Source of the DNA: Pontibacter silvestris | GTDB lineage: Bacteria > Bacteroidota > Bacteroidia > Cytophagales > Hymenobacteraceae | Length of the DNA: 64,000 bases | Direction: 5' to 3' | Assembly: GCF_020907275.1 (NCBI RefSeq) | Contig: NZ_JAJJWI010000005.1 | Location: 1 to 64,000, forward strand | Shown here: positions 17,768-25,855 of the stretch, in pieces | Numbering within the stretch: position 1 is the first letter of the stretch | Layout: each line of letters begins with the position of its first letter | Position numbers and translations under genes: made by a program | The notes under the pieces: model-generated | The model's input: the letters and a program-made list of their open reading frames with translations, nothing else | Told to the model about the DNA's origin: nothing | The model's database searches: none

Positions 17768-17829
17768 AAGTACTAGTTTAGCTTAATTTAACTAATTAAA
17801 CAAGAAAATATAGTCAATCCTTAACAAGG

Positions 17830-17837
17830 CAAATATA
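17830..17837 (-). promoter_or_regulatory. Promoter -7 element of the DUF1573 gene
   Basis: Minus-strand TATATTTG, a full match to TAnnTTTG, 63 bp upstream of the ATG. The -33 box is weak. Confidence 0.45.
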
Positions 17838-17900
17838 ACTAAAATTTACAAAAACAACAGTTCCCAAAAGTGTGCCAATAAGTGTCAGGATGCCGCTAAA

Positions 17901-17931
17901 TTTGAAAATAGTGGATTAATCCGTAATTTTG
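17901..17931 (+). promoter_or_regulatory. Consensus Bacteroidota promoter of the E1 gene
   Basis: TTTG (17901-17904), 19-nt spacer, TAATTTTG (17924-17931), which is exactly the sigma-ABfr type -33/-7 arrangement. Transcription would start near 17938. This rules out the TTG at 17929 as the start codon and supports the ATG at 17971. Confidence 0.7.
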
Positions 17932-17970
17932 ATTGGAAAAACTTACTACCTACGCTTACACCGGAGAAAC

Positions 17971-20379
17971 ATGCAAACTGCAGAAGTATCTATTACTCAA
18001 AAGATAACTACAGAAGAAATACTCAACGATTACCGAATTGGATGGGAAAGCCGCCTGGCTAGCCTCACCGGCCGGAAGGAAGTATTTATGGGGAAAGCGA
18101 AGTTTGGCATTTTCGGCGATGGTAAAGAGCTGGCGCAATTGGCTATGGCTAAGTTCTTCCGGAATGGAGACTGGCGTTCAGGTTATTACCGTGACCAGAC
18201 GTTTATGTTTGCCATTGGTGAGCTTACATTGCAGCAGTATTTTGCACAGCTGTATGCCCATACTGATGTAGAAAAAGACCCTTCGACGGCTGGGCGTTCA
18301 ATGAACGGGCATTTTGGTACGCGCTCACTGGATGAGGAGGGAAAGTGGAAGAACCTGGTAGAGCAAAAGAACTCTAGTGCAGACATTTCTCCTACGGCGG
18401 CTCAGATGCCCCGTTTAGTGGGGCTGGCTTATGCTTCTAAGTTGTACCGTCAAAACCCTGAGCTTCATAATATGAAAACCTTTTCCAATAATGGGAATGA
18501 GGTTGCTTTTGGAACTATAGGAAACGCATCGACTTCAGAAGGTCCTTTTTTTGAAGCTATCAATGCAGCCGGGGTGTTGCAGGTGCCTATGCTGGTTTCT
18601 GTTTGGGATGATGGCTATGGAATTTCGGTGCCTTCAGAGCACCAGACTACAAAAGGAAGTATATCTGAAATATTGTCTGGTTTCCAGCGTAACAGTAAGA
18701 ACGAACAAGGCTATGAAATCTTTCGCGTTAAAGGCTGGGACTATATTAGCTTGTGTGAAACTTACGAGGCTGCTGTACGTGTCTGCCGGGAAGAGCATGT
18801 GCCGGTACTTATACATGTAGAGGAAATGACACAGCCGCAAGGCCATTCCACATCAGGCTCGCATGAACGCTATAAGCCGAAAGACCGACTGGTGTGGGAA
18901 GCAGAATTTGACTGCCTTAAAAAAATGCGGGAATGGATTCTTGAAAATGAGATTGCTACTGAAGTACAACTGGAGGTAATTGAGGCTGATGCCAGAGAGG
19001 CTGTTCGCACTGCACGTGGAAATGCCTGGAATGAATTTATGGCTGATGTAAAAGTTGACCATAATGAGGCACTTCGCCTGATAGATAATTTAGCCCAGTC
19101 AAGTGAGCACACCGCAGAGATTGCAGCTATAGCCGAAGAGCTTCGCAAAACAACAAACCCTATACGAAACGATGCGGTGAAAGCCGTACGCAAAGCCTTA
19201 CGTTATGCACGTAAAGAACGTAGTGAGGCCAGAAGAGAGCTTGTTGGCTGGATTGAGCAGGTGTTAGGTGAAAACGCGGAGCGATATAACTCTTACCTCT
19301 ATAGCCAGTCTGATGAGTCTGCTTTACTAGTAGAAGAAATCAAGCCTGAGTATAATGAAAGCTCCCGTTTGGCCGACGGACGGGAAGTGCTGCAGGCTTG
19401 CTTTGATGAGATGCTTGCGCGGGACCCCCGGGTTTTTGCTTTAGGTGAAGATGTTGGTTATATAGGGGATGTTAACCAAGCCTTTGCCGGCTTACAGGAT
19501 AAGTACGGCGATATGCGTGTAACCGATACAGGTATACGGGAGTGTACTATTATAGGACAGGGAATTGGTGCCGCCTTGCGGGGACTGCGTCCAATAGCCG
19601 AAATTCAATACCTGGATTACCTGCTATATGCCATTCAGATTATGTCTGATGATTTGGCTAGCCTGCAGTACCGTACCAAAGGAGGCCAGAAAGCCCCTAT
19701 GATTGTGCGTACCCGTGGGCACCGTTTGGAAGGTATATGGCACTCAGGGTCTCCTATGGGTATGATTTTGCATAGCATAAGAGGTATGCATGTGCTTGTG
19801 CCACGTAACATGACACAGGCAGCAGGCTTTTATAATACCATGTTACAGTCTGATGAGCCCGCTTTGATTATTGAATGCTTAAATGGTTATCGTTTAAAAG
19901 AGCAGATTCCTAGTAATGTGGGTGAGTTTACAGTGCCTCTAGGGGTGCCTGAGATATTGAAGCGTGGTACCGATGTAACTGTAGTGACATATGGCTCTAT
20001 GTGCCGCATTGTGATGGAAGCTGCCAATCAATTGGAGGAGCTTGGTATTTCCTGTGAAGTTATTGATGTGCAGACGCTGTTGCCATTTGATCTGGAGCAT
20101 GTTATTACAGATTCTATCCAGAAGACAAATCGAGTGTTGTTTACCGATGAAGATGTACCAGGTGGAGCCACTGCTTATATGATGCAGCAGGTAATAGACG
20201 AACAGGAAGCGTGGCGCTATTTAGATTCAAAGCCACAGTGCCTTTCAGCTCAAGCTCATCGACCAGCCTATGCCACAGATGGAGACTATTTTTCTAAGCC
20301 AAATACAGAAGATGTGTTTGAGGCAGTATATGGTATTATGCATGAGGCAGATCCTGAAACTTATCCGGCTATTTTCTGA
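17971..20379 (+). CDS. Fused alpha/beta 2-oxoacid dehydrogenase E1 (branched-chain type)
   Basis: 802 residues. The first half (to about 450) is a thiamine-diphosphate E1 alpha-like domain with SGYYRDQTF, the long GRSMNGHFG loop and SEGPFFEAINAAG. The second half is an E1 beta-like transketolase pyrimidine and C-terminal domain (LGEDVGYIGDVNQAF, TDTGIRECTIIGQGIGAALRG, TDEDVPGGATAYMMQQV). Such fusions are a Bacteroidota form of branched-chain or related 2-oxoacid dehydrogenase E1. The ThDP motif is altered: GNAS where GD(G/A)S is usual, and WDDGYGIS where NNGYAIS is usual. E2 and E3 genes are not adjacent. The start is fixed by the promoter 40 bp upstream. Confidence 0.88.
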   Translation: MQTAEVSITQKITTEEILNDYRIGWESRLASLTGRKEVFMGKAKFGIFGDGKELAQLAMAKFFRNGDWRSGYYRDQTFMFAIGELTLQQYFAQLYAHTDVEKDPSTAGRSMNGHFGTRSLDEEGKWKNLVEQKNSSADISPTAAQMPRLVGLAYASKLYRQNPELHNMKTFSNNGNEVAFGTIGNASTSEGPFFEAINAAGVLQVPMLVSVWDDGYGISVPSEHQTTKGSISEILSGFQRNSKNEQGYEIFRVKGWDYISLCETYEAAVRVCREEHVPVLIHVEEMTQPQGHSTSGSHERYKPKDRLVWEAEFDCLKKMREWILENEIATEVQLEVIEADAREAVRTARGNAWNEFMADVKVDHNEALRLIDNLAQSSEHTAEIAAIAEELRKTTNPIRNDAVKAVRKALRYARKERSEARRELVGWIEQVLGENAERYNSYLYSQSDESALLVEEIKPEYNESSRLADGREVLQACFDEMLARDPRVFALGEDVGYIGDVNQAFAGLQDKYGDMRVTDTGIRECTIIGQGIGAALRGLRPIAEIQYLDYLLYAIQIMSDDLASLQYRTKGGQKAPMIVRTRGHRLEGIWHSGSPMGMILHSIRGMHVLVPRNMTQAAGFYNTMLQSDEPALIIECLNGYRLKEQIPSNVGEFTVPLGVPEILKRGTDVTVVTYGSMCRIVMEAANQLEELGISCEVIDVQTLLPFDLEHVITDSIQKTNRVLFTDEDVPGGATAYMMQQVIDEQEAWRYLDSKPQCLSAQAHRPAYATDGDYFSKPNTEDVFEAVYGIMHEADPETYPAIF

Positions 20380-20390
20380 TGTGAGTTAAT

Positions 20391-20443
20391 TTTATAAAAC
20401 AAAAGGCCTGTGGTCACAAACCACAGGCCTTTTGTTTTATAAA
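20391..20443. terminator. Very strong hairpin terminator of the E1 gene
   Basis: Perfect 24-bp arms (20391-20414 and 20420-20443; core AAAAGGCCTGTGGT and complement) with a 5-nt CACAA loop. The inner arm is GC-rich and the outer part is A/T tracts. It starts 12 bp after the stop codon. Confidence 0.85.
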
Positions 20444-20496
20444 GATGTATAAGTTATTTCTAACTTGTATGATTTAAGCAGTCCTCCATAAAAGAA

Positions 20497-20693
20497 AAAG
20501 GCAGCTATAAGCTACCTTCTTAACCTAAACCAATTTAATAACCTGTTTTACGCAAAAAAGATATCTGAGGTTTTACATTTTGTGTGAAACTTTGAAAAAA
20601 TAACATACAAAAAGCCCTGCAAACACAGGGCTAATGCTCCTCCCTCTAAAGGAAAGAATGGTTTAGGTTAGAAGGAACTGCAATACAGCCTTT
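20497..20693 (-). ncRNA. Candidate structured RNA, about 200 nt
   Basis: A non-coding stretch held together by long-range pairing. AAAGGC (20497-20502) pairs with GCCTTT (20688-20693), and 20515-20531 (CCTTCTTAACCTAAACC) pairs with 20660-20675 with one bulge. A perfect inner hairpin AGCCCTG/CAGGGCT lies near 20612-20632. On the minus strand it ends in a hairpin (20498-20518) followed by TTTTTCTTT, which looks like a terminator, so the minus strand is favoured. The size and long closing stem recall 6S RNA, but I see no decisive 6S signature. A plus-strand reading or a leader for the small gene at 20839 cannot be excluded. Confidence 0.35.
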
Positions 20694-20838
20694 CTTACTT
20701 AAATTAAATATATCAGATATAGATAAGATAAGCAAGCAGAAGTAAACTTATATTCTTATGTAACCATAACTAGTAAGCCTGCCTGTAAGATTTTATACTA
20801 AAGTTTTGCATACTATTGGTTTATATCTGCCGTATACT

Positions 20839-21090
20839 ATGTACATGGATTTACACCAGTTTATATACAAGCCTTTTGATCAACGAGCAGCAGATGTATT
20901 AAAATATGGTACATTTCTGGCTGCTCGTATAGAGCGTGGGTATCATGTTTTGCTTTATGATATGAGAGATTTTTATGCCGAGGCATGGTACGATCCTACA
21001 AAAAGCAAGATAACGGTAGTAGTTGGGTTTGCTAGCGTCTTGTGTTTAGAACCTTTTCTTGAAGCTATTGAGTTACCCGGGGTAATTTAA
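20839..21090 (+). CDS. Small conserved-looking hypothetical protein
   Basis: 83 residues from ATG 20839 (or 81 from 20845). Pattern: LKYGTFLAARIERGYHVLLYDMRDFYAEAWYD, then a second strand-rich half ending LEPFLEAIELPGVI. This organisation (a G-T-F-L start, an aromatic F-Y-x-E-x-W-Y centre and an L-x-P-x-L-x-x-I-x-L tail) recalls a family of short single-domain hypothetical proteins in Hymenobacteraceae. No signal peptide or membrane segment; probably cytosolic. Function unknown. It is convergent with the gene at 21271, with the long palindrome between them. Confidence 0.7.
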   Translation: MYMDLHQFIYKPFDQRAADVLKYGTFLAARIERGYHVLLYDMRDFYAEAWYDPTKSKITVVVGFASVLCLEPFLEAIELPGVI

Positions 21091-21170
21091 CAGTGGTTCA
21101 GTACATTTCATTCCTCGTTATGTAAACCAGAAACATTTTTGCAAAAGAATATCATATCTAGCGTGTACCT

Positions 21171-21247
21171 CAAATACTATAAAGTATAAAAGACAAAAAA
21201 GGAAACATAATGTTTCCTTTTTTGTCTTTTATACTTTATAGTATTTG
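21171..21247. terminator. Perfect 77-nt palindrome between convergent genes
   Basis: Two perfectly complementary 38-nt arms (21171-21208 and 21210-21247) separated by one A. The outer end is CAAATACTATAAAGTA and the inner end GGAAACAT. It has a long A-run on one arm and a T-run on the other, so it can end transcripts from both sides. Its length and the lack of a real loop are far beyond normal terminators. Confidence 0.75.
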
Positions 21248-21270
21248 TTAAACTTCAAAATTAAGCTTAA

Positions 21271-21534
21271 TTAGTCGTTGCCTTGTAGCTTTACAAGTTT
21301 ATTATAAACACCTAAAAGTAGAAAAGATGGAGCCCATTGTCCAACGAATAAAGCTTCCTCGTCTTTTTTAATTATTTTAAGCGTTGCAGAAACTGCCATA
21401 GAACCTAATGCAGCCCACAAATATACGTCTGAAGGTATTTTTGCTGTCTGGTTCTCAATAGCTGTAGCTACAGGTCCTTCTTTTTGTTCTGGATTAATCT
21501 TATCTACTTTATTTTTTACGTCTGATGCATCCAT
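21271..21534 (-). CDS. Small membrane protein, unknown function
   Basis: 87 residues: a hydrophilic, Lys/Asp-rich head (1-35, with KNKVDKINPEQKEG), then two hydrophobic segments (VYLWAALGSMAVSATLKII and FVGQWAPSFLLLGVYNKLV) joined by KKDEEAL. This is a two-helix hairpin membrane protein with the head probably in the cytoplasm. Similar short proteins occur in Hymenobacteraceae but have no known role. Single gene ending 23 bp from the palindrome. Confidence 0.65.
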   Translation of the reverse strand: MDASDVKNKVDKINPEQKEGPVATAIENQTAKIPSDVYLWAALGSMAVSATLKIIKKDEEALFVGQWAPSFLLLGVYNKLVKLQGND

Positions 21535-21950
21535 AGTTTTTAATGTTAGTTTTAAAGTTTGCTAATTTATGTTAATAACGGATTAAGAATTATATGGTTT
21601 ACAAATTCCACTTTTATTGAAAATCTGGCGTAAGCTTAATAGCTTTCGAACCTGTTGTTAATATGTAAGTCGCCCTATTCAAATAATATTTTAACATACC
21701 TGAAAACACATTCGTAGCATAATCGGAGCAAGAGCTTTATAGGTTGATGCTTTTTGTTCTGCTGCAAATGGGCTTAAGACGAGAAAAGTGGGAGTCAGTT
21801 ATTCTGTATACTGATTAAGGGTAAGGGAACAGGATGCACTAAAACAACAAAAGCAGAAAAGCCCAAAGAATCTGCTACCACTTTAGTAGTAAATTCTTTA
21901 GGCTACCTTATATAGCAGAATACCGAGTGATCTGTTAATTTAACAAGCAG
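21535..21950. other. Intergenic gap with a terminator at 21859-21905
   Basis: 416 bp. The only clear element is a hairpin with AAAGAAT/ATTCTTT and flanking GCC/GGC pairing, 21859-21905. It serves the minus-strand lipoprotein gene at 21951-22496. The rest is AT-rich and featureless. Confidence 0.55.
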
Positions 21951-22496
21951 TTATTCACCACCACTAAACAATATTATATCACTTGTAGTTACTGTGTTAC
22001 TTTTATTTAAAGCTCTGTCGTAAATAAAAACCTCAAAGCGGATAGTATCACCTGGGTTAAAAATATCTGAAGTAAAGCTGGGGATGGAGTATCTTATCTC
22101 GCCTTCCAGTGCTTCGCTTCTATCGTCACTGGAAAGCCTTGGGAAACGGCCGTTAAAGTTTAGCGATGAACCTCCTGAAAAGTAAGGCTCGTATTGTCCA
22201 TTTCGCTTTACCTGAAGTTCAGCAATAAAATTATTCTCATACTCCGAGCCAGTATCAAAAGGAGGGTCCCTATCTACACCTTCTTCACGAGCCAGGCCTA
22301 AATCTCCGTTTCCATCCTGATAACCAATTACTAAAACAAGAGAGTCTTGTTGCACTCTGTTTTTCTCAAATGTGTATTGATCCACCCGCCGGAATTCAAT
22401 TTGTGGCGGGTCTGGATAAGTCGGTTCCTTACGGCAGGAACTGAACGCTAATAGTAGAAACAACAAAGGTGCACTATACTTTAGCATATATTTCAT
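21951..22496 (-). CDS. Bacteroidota lipoprotein, unknown function
   Basis: 181 residues. Signal peptide with lipobox AFSSC (C21). The mature part is beta-rich, including the ..DGNGDLGLAREEGVD segment that is typical of a family of small outer-membrane-associated lipoproteins in Cytophagales. Acidic residues are few right after the Cys (CRKEP), so it may stay in the periplasm. It is divergent from the LuxE-like gene; their start codons are 75 bp apart. Function unknown. Confidence 0.75.
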   Translation of the reverse strand: MKYMLKYSAPLLFLLLAFSSCRKEPTYPDPPQIEFRRVDQYTFEKNRVQQDSLVLVIGYQDGNGDLGLAREEGVDRDPPFDTGSEYENNFIAELQVKRNGQYEPYFSGGSSLNFNGRFPRLSSDDRSEALEGEIRYSIPSFTSDIFNPGDTIRFEVFIYDRALNKSNTVTTSDIILFSGGE

Positions 22497-22571
22497 GTGT
22501 GATTTCAGAAAATGAAGCTAAATTTACTAAATCAAACGAATACATATAGAAATTGTTATAAGATAATTTGG

Positions 22572-23567
22572 ATGGATTTTAAGACGCAGCACATCCGGCT
22601 TCTACACCAAAATACTCATTTAGACTTCAACGCTACAGCTCTCGATTTATTTCGCTACCAGGCTCAGCACAATCCGGTTTATAAACTGTATTTGCAATAC
22701 CTAAAGGTAGAGCCACAGCAGATAGAAAAGCTAGAGCAAATCCCTTTTCTTCCTATAGAATTCTTTAAGAGCCATGAGATAATAACAGGAGAGTTTGAGC
22801 CTGAGGTAACTTTTTATAGTAGCGGCACTACCCAAATGACGCGCAGCAGGCATTTAGTTTCTGATCTTAGCTGGTATACGCAGACTACAAAACTGATATT
22901 TGAACAGTTCTATGGTCCTTTACAGGATTATGTCGTGCTGGCACTTTTACCGTCTTACCTAGAGCAGGGGGGCTCTTCATTGGTAGCGATGGTAGATTAT
23001 TTTATAAAGCAGACAGGGCAGCAGGAGGAGGGCTTTTACCTGCGGGAGCATAATAAACTCTTACAGGCTATGGAACATGCAAGGCAGAAAGGCAAAAAGG
23101 TGCTGTTAATAGGTGTCTCTTATGCTTTGCTTGACTGGGCTGAGGAGCTACAGGGAAAGAAAGACTTTAGTGATGTAACGATAATGGAGACAGGTGGTAT
23201 GAAAGGCCGCCGCCGCGAAATGACACGAGAGGAACTTCATGCACACCTGCAGCAGGGGTTTAGTGTGGAGGCCATTCACTCGGAATATGGAATGACTGAA
23301 TTACTTTCGCAGGGATACTCTAAAGGCAAGGGCATTTTCTGGCCTGGTTATACAATGTGTGTTTTGCTGCGTGACCTTAACGACCCTTTTGACATTAGGC
23401 CTGACTTACGCTCTGGTGGCATTAATGTCATCGATTTGGCCAACATAGATTCCTGTGCTTTTATAGAAACAAAAGATATTGGCCGGGTACATGCAAATGG
23501 CAGTTTCGAAGTATTAGGCCGTTTTGATAATTCGGACATCAGAGGGTGTAATTTACTTATTTCGTAA
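22572..23567 (+). CDS. LuxE-like acyl-protein synthetase/acyltransferase
   Basis: 331 residues from the ATG at 22572; the 20 upstream residues of the longer frame are not family-like. The LuxE/adenylate-forming fold is recognised from IPFLPIEFFKSHEI, TFYSSGTTQMTRSRH, METGGMKGRRREMTREELH and EYGMTELLSQGYS. The SSGTT element is the adenylation P-loop. LuxE activates fatty acids for bioluminescence, but there is no luxCDAB here. In Bacteroidota this gene is a stand-alone acyl-activating enzyme of unknown acceptor. It is followed 35 bp later by the peptidase gene, a possible two-gene unit. Confidence 0.85.
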   Translation: MDFKTQHIRLLHQNTHLDFNATALDLFRYQAQHNPVYKLYLQYLKVEPQQIEKLEQIPFLPIEFFKSHEIITGEFEPEVTFYSSGTTQMTRSRHLVSDLSWYTQTTKLIFEQFYGPLQDYVVLALLPSYLEQGGSSLVAMVDYFIKQTGQQEEGFYLREHNKLLQAMEHARQKGKKVLLIGVSYALLDWAEELQGKKDFSDVTIMETGGMKGRRREMTREELHAHLQQGFSVEAIHSEYGMTELLSQGYSKGKGIFWPGYTMCVLLRDLNDPFDIRPDLRSGGINVIDLANIDSCAFIETKDIGRVHANGSFEVLGRFDNSDIRGCNLLIS

Positions 23568-23601
23568 CATCTTTCTGGGCTTATGAGCGTTTAAGTGGCG
23601 C

Positions 23602-24522
23602 ATGGGGTATCTATTTTTTATTGTCTTTATAGGAGGGCTCTGTTTTCTTTTATACAGATGGGCTACGCGAAAAGAGCGTAGGCGTAAGCAAGTGCTGACA
23701 CAGGAATTTCCTGTAGAATGGCGAAAAATTTTGCAGGACAGAGTTGGCTTTTACCATACGCTAAAGGAGGAGGAGCAGCAGCGGTTTGAGAAAATGCTGC
23801 AACTGTTCTTAGCAGAAAAACGCATTACAGGCATTGATACCGTGGTGGACGATACAACTAAAGTTTTGGTTGGTTCCAGTGCTATTATTCCTATTTTCGG
23901 GTTTCAGGATTGGGAGTACAATAACCTGGGAGAGATTCTGATTTTTCCTGGTAGCATAAAACGTTACCAAGAAAAAGATAATGAAGCTGTTTCAGAGGTG
24001 CTGGGGCGGGTGAATCCTTTTCAGAACGACCACTATGTAACACTATCTAAACCTGCTTTGGAGCGAGGCTTTAATGATATGCAGGATCGTAAGAATGTGG
24101 GTATACATGAGTTTGCGCATATGCTCGACCAGGCAGATGGTGAAATAGACGGTATACCGAAGGCTTATTTACCGGAAGAATTGCTGAGGCCCTGGCAGGA
24201 GCTCATGTACCGCAAAATAAAAAGCATAAACAAAGGCAACTCCGATATTGATAGTTATGGAGCTACCAGCGAAGCTGAGTTCTTTGCCGTAGTTACGGAG
24301 TACTTTTTTGAGAAGCCAGACCAACTTGCTGAGAAGCACCCTAAACTATATGAATTACTGACTAAGGTGTTTCATCAGAAATTAAAGCGCCGTTTTCGTA
24401 TTAACTTTAGGAAGCTGCTAAACCCCTATGGCAAACGGATTGGCCGGAATGAGCCATGCCCGTGCGGGAGTGGAGAGAAATATAAGAACTGCTGTCGGTT
24501 GAAGAAGAAAGCAGCAGCTTAA
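23602..24522 (+). CDS. MtfA-type zinc peptidase with N-terminal anchor and C-terminal SEC-C motif
   Basis: 306 residues. An N-terminal membrane helix (YLFFIVFIGGLCFLLY) is followed by a Lys/Arg patch. The M90/MtfA metallopeptidase domain has the zinc motif H169-E170-F-A-H173 and a later glutamate region SEAEFFAVVTEYFFEKP, as in MtfA. The C-terminal RNEPCPCGSGEKYKNCC is a SEC-C zinc-binding motif, known from SecA and often linked to ribosome or protein binding. The fusion places a peptidase with its active site probably facing the cytoplasm. The substrate is unknown; MtfA of E. coli binds the Mlc repressor. Confidence 0.9.
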   Translation: MGYLFFIVFIGGLCFLLYRWATRKERRRKQVLTQEFPVEWRKILQDRVGFYHTLKEEEQQRFEKMLQLFLAEKRITGIDTVVDDTTKVLVGSSAIIPIFGFQDWEYNNLGEILIFPGSIKRYQEKDNEAVSEVLGRVNPFQNDHYVTLSKPALERGFNDMQDRKNVGIHEFAHMLDQADGEIDGIPKAYLPEELLRPWQELMYRKIKSINKGNSDIDSYGATSEAEFFAVVTEYFFEKPDQLAEKHPKLYELLTKVFHQKLKRRFRINFRKLLNPYGKRIGRNEPCPCGSGEKYKNCCRLKKKAAA

Positions 24523-24523
24523 A

Positions 24524-24561
24524 AAAAGCCCCTCTGTTGTTTGTACAGCAGAGGGGCTTTT
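24524..24561. terminator. Bidirectional terminator
   Basis: AAAAGCCCCTCTG/CAGAGGGGCTTTT arms, 13 bp, with partial further pairing in the loop. It lies between the convergent peptidase and regulator genes. Confidence 0.85.
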
Positions 24562-24575
24562 CGAAATTAGTTTAA

Positions 24576-25742
24576 TCAACTTACTACTGGCCGGGCATAA
24601 GCCTTTGCATCTTCAGCAGTTACTTCGGGGCCGCTCATAATTACAAGGCGCTCTACCACGTTACGTAACTCCCGGACATTACCTCTCCAATCCAGTCCTT
24701 GTAAATATTCCAGCGCGTCAGGAGTGATCGTCTTAGGCTTGTTGCCATAATCATTAGCAATGTCGTTCAGGAACTTCTGCACCAGGTCTGGTATGTCTTC
24801 GCGCCGGTCGTTAAGAGGCGGCACGTGTATCAGGATCACGCCCAGGCGGTGGTACAAGTCTTCCCGGAAGTTTTTTGCTTCAATTTCTTCCAGCAGGTTT
24901 TTATTGGTCGCAGCCACAACGCGTACATCTACCTGTATATCTTTATCTCCGCCTACGCGTGTAATTTTGTGTTCCTGCAGGGCACGTAGTACCTTAGCTT
25001 GCGCCGATAGGCTCATATCGCCTACTTCGTCCAGGAACAAAGTACCTCCGTTGGCCTGCTCAAACTTGCCAATGCGCTGCTTTACCGCTGACGTAAAGGA
25101 GCCTTTTTCATGGCCAAACAGTTCACTCTCGATAAGCTCGCCGGGTATGGCCGCGCAGTTTACTTCAATTAAAGGACCGTTGCTGCGGTTACTGTTCTCA
25201 TGTAAAGCGCGTGCTACCAGTTCCTTGCCTGATCCGTTAGGGCCTGTTATCAATACACGGGCATCAGTAGGGGCTACTTTTTCAATGGCCTGCTTTACCC
25301 GCCCCAATGCTTCTGACGCGCCAACCATCTGGTAATTCTTGGAAATTTTCTTTTTCAGAATCTTTGTTTCCGTTACCAAACTAGCCTTATCCAGAGCATT
25401 GCGTACCGTTAACAGCAGGCGGTTCAAGTCAGGTGGTTTCTGCAGAAAATCATAGGCTCCCTTTTTAGTGGCCTCTACGGCTGTATCTATAGTGCCATGC
25501 GCAGACACCATAATAAATGGTGTGTCTGGTACTTGTTCCATGGCTTTTTCCAACACTTCGATACCATCCATGCCAGGCATTTTAATGTCACAAAGTACCA
25601 CATCGTACTTTGACTTGCCTAAGAGCTGTAGTCCTTTTTCACCGTCTTCCGCTTCATCTACAGTATAGCTTTCAAACTCAAGAATCTCTTTTAATGTGCT
25701 ACGGATGGCCCGTTCATCATCAATAATCAGGATTTTGGGCAT
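24576..25742 (-). CDS. NtrC/NtrX-like response regulator lacking HTH
   Basis: 388 residues. Receiver domain 1-120 with acidic D8/D9 and phospho-acceptor D52 (VVLCDIKMPGMDG). AAA+ domain with Walker A GPNGSGKE (167-174) and Walker B GGTLFLDEVGD (232-242). The sigma-54 contact loop, normally GAFTGA, reads GSFTSA (214-219), and the protein ends just after the R-finger helical subdomain (ELRNVVERLVIMSG) with no Fis-type HTH. The NtrX-like Walker A and missing C-terminal domain make classic sigma-54 activation doubtful. No kinase gene is adjacent. Confidence 0.88.
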   Translation of the reverse strand: MPKILIIDDERAIRSTLKEILEFESYTVDEAEDGEKGLQLLGKSKYDVVLCDIKMPGMDGIEVLEKAMEQVPDTPFIMVSAHGTIDTAVEATKKGAYDFLQKPPDLNRLLLTVRNALDKASLVTETKILKKKISKNYQMVGASEALGRVKQAIEKVAPTDARVLITGPNGSGKELVARALHENSNRSNGPLIEVNCAAIPGELIESELFGHEKGSFTSAVKQRIGKFEQANGGTLFLDEVGDMSLSAQAKVLRALQEHKITRVGGDKDIQVDVRVVAATNKNLLEEIEAKNFREDLYHRLGVILIHVPPLNDRREDIPDLVQKFLNDIANDYGNKPKTITPDALEYLQGLDWRGNVRELRNVVERLVIMSGPEVTAEDAKAYARPVVS

Positions 25743-25783
25743 ATGTGCGTTTTGTTTTGTGTGGGCTAATTTTAAAAAATAAA

Positions 25784-25804
25784 CAGCCGCTTGTCAAGCG
25801 GCTG
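25784..25804 (-). terminator. Compact hairpin between two minus-strand genes
   Basis: Perfect 10-bp arms CAGCCGCTTG/CAAGCGGCTG with a single-nt spacer, followed on the minus strand by TTTATTTTTTAAAA. It terminates the transglutaminase-like gene. Confidence 0.75.
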
Positions 25805-25855
25805 CCATAATGTACGTGTAAAATCTGTTTATAGCTATATTTATTGCTTTGCTTT

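Noticed and set aside
20612..20632. Hairpin as the terminator of the E1 gene
   Set aside because: A much stronger terminator already lies at 20391-20443, and on the plus strand no T-tract follows this hairpin.
22572..23567. Bioluminescence operon because of the LuxE-like protein
   Set aside because: No luxC, luxD, luxA or luxB is nearby; LuxE-like acyl-activating genes occur alone in Bacteroidota.
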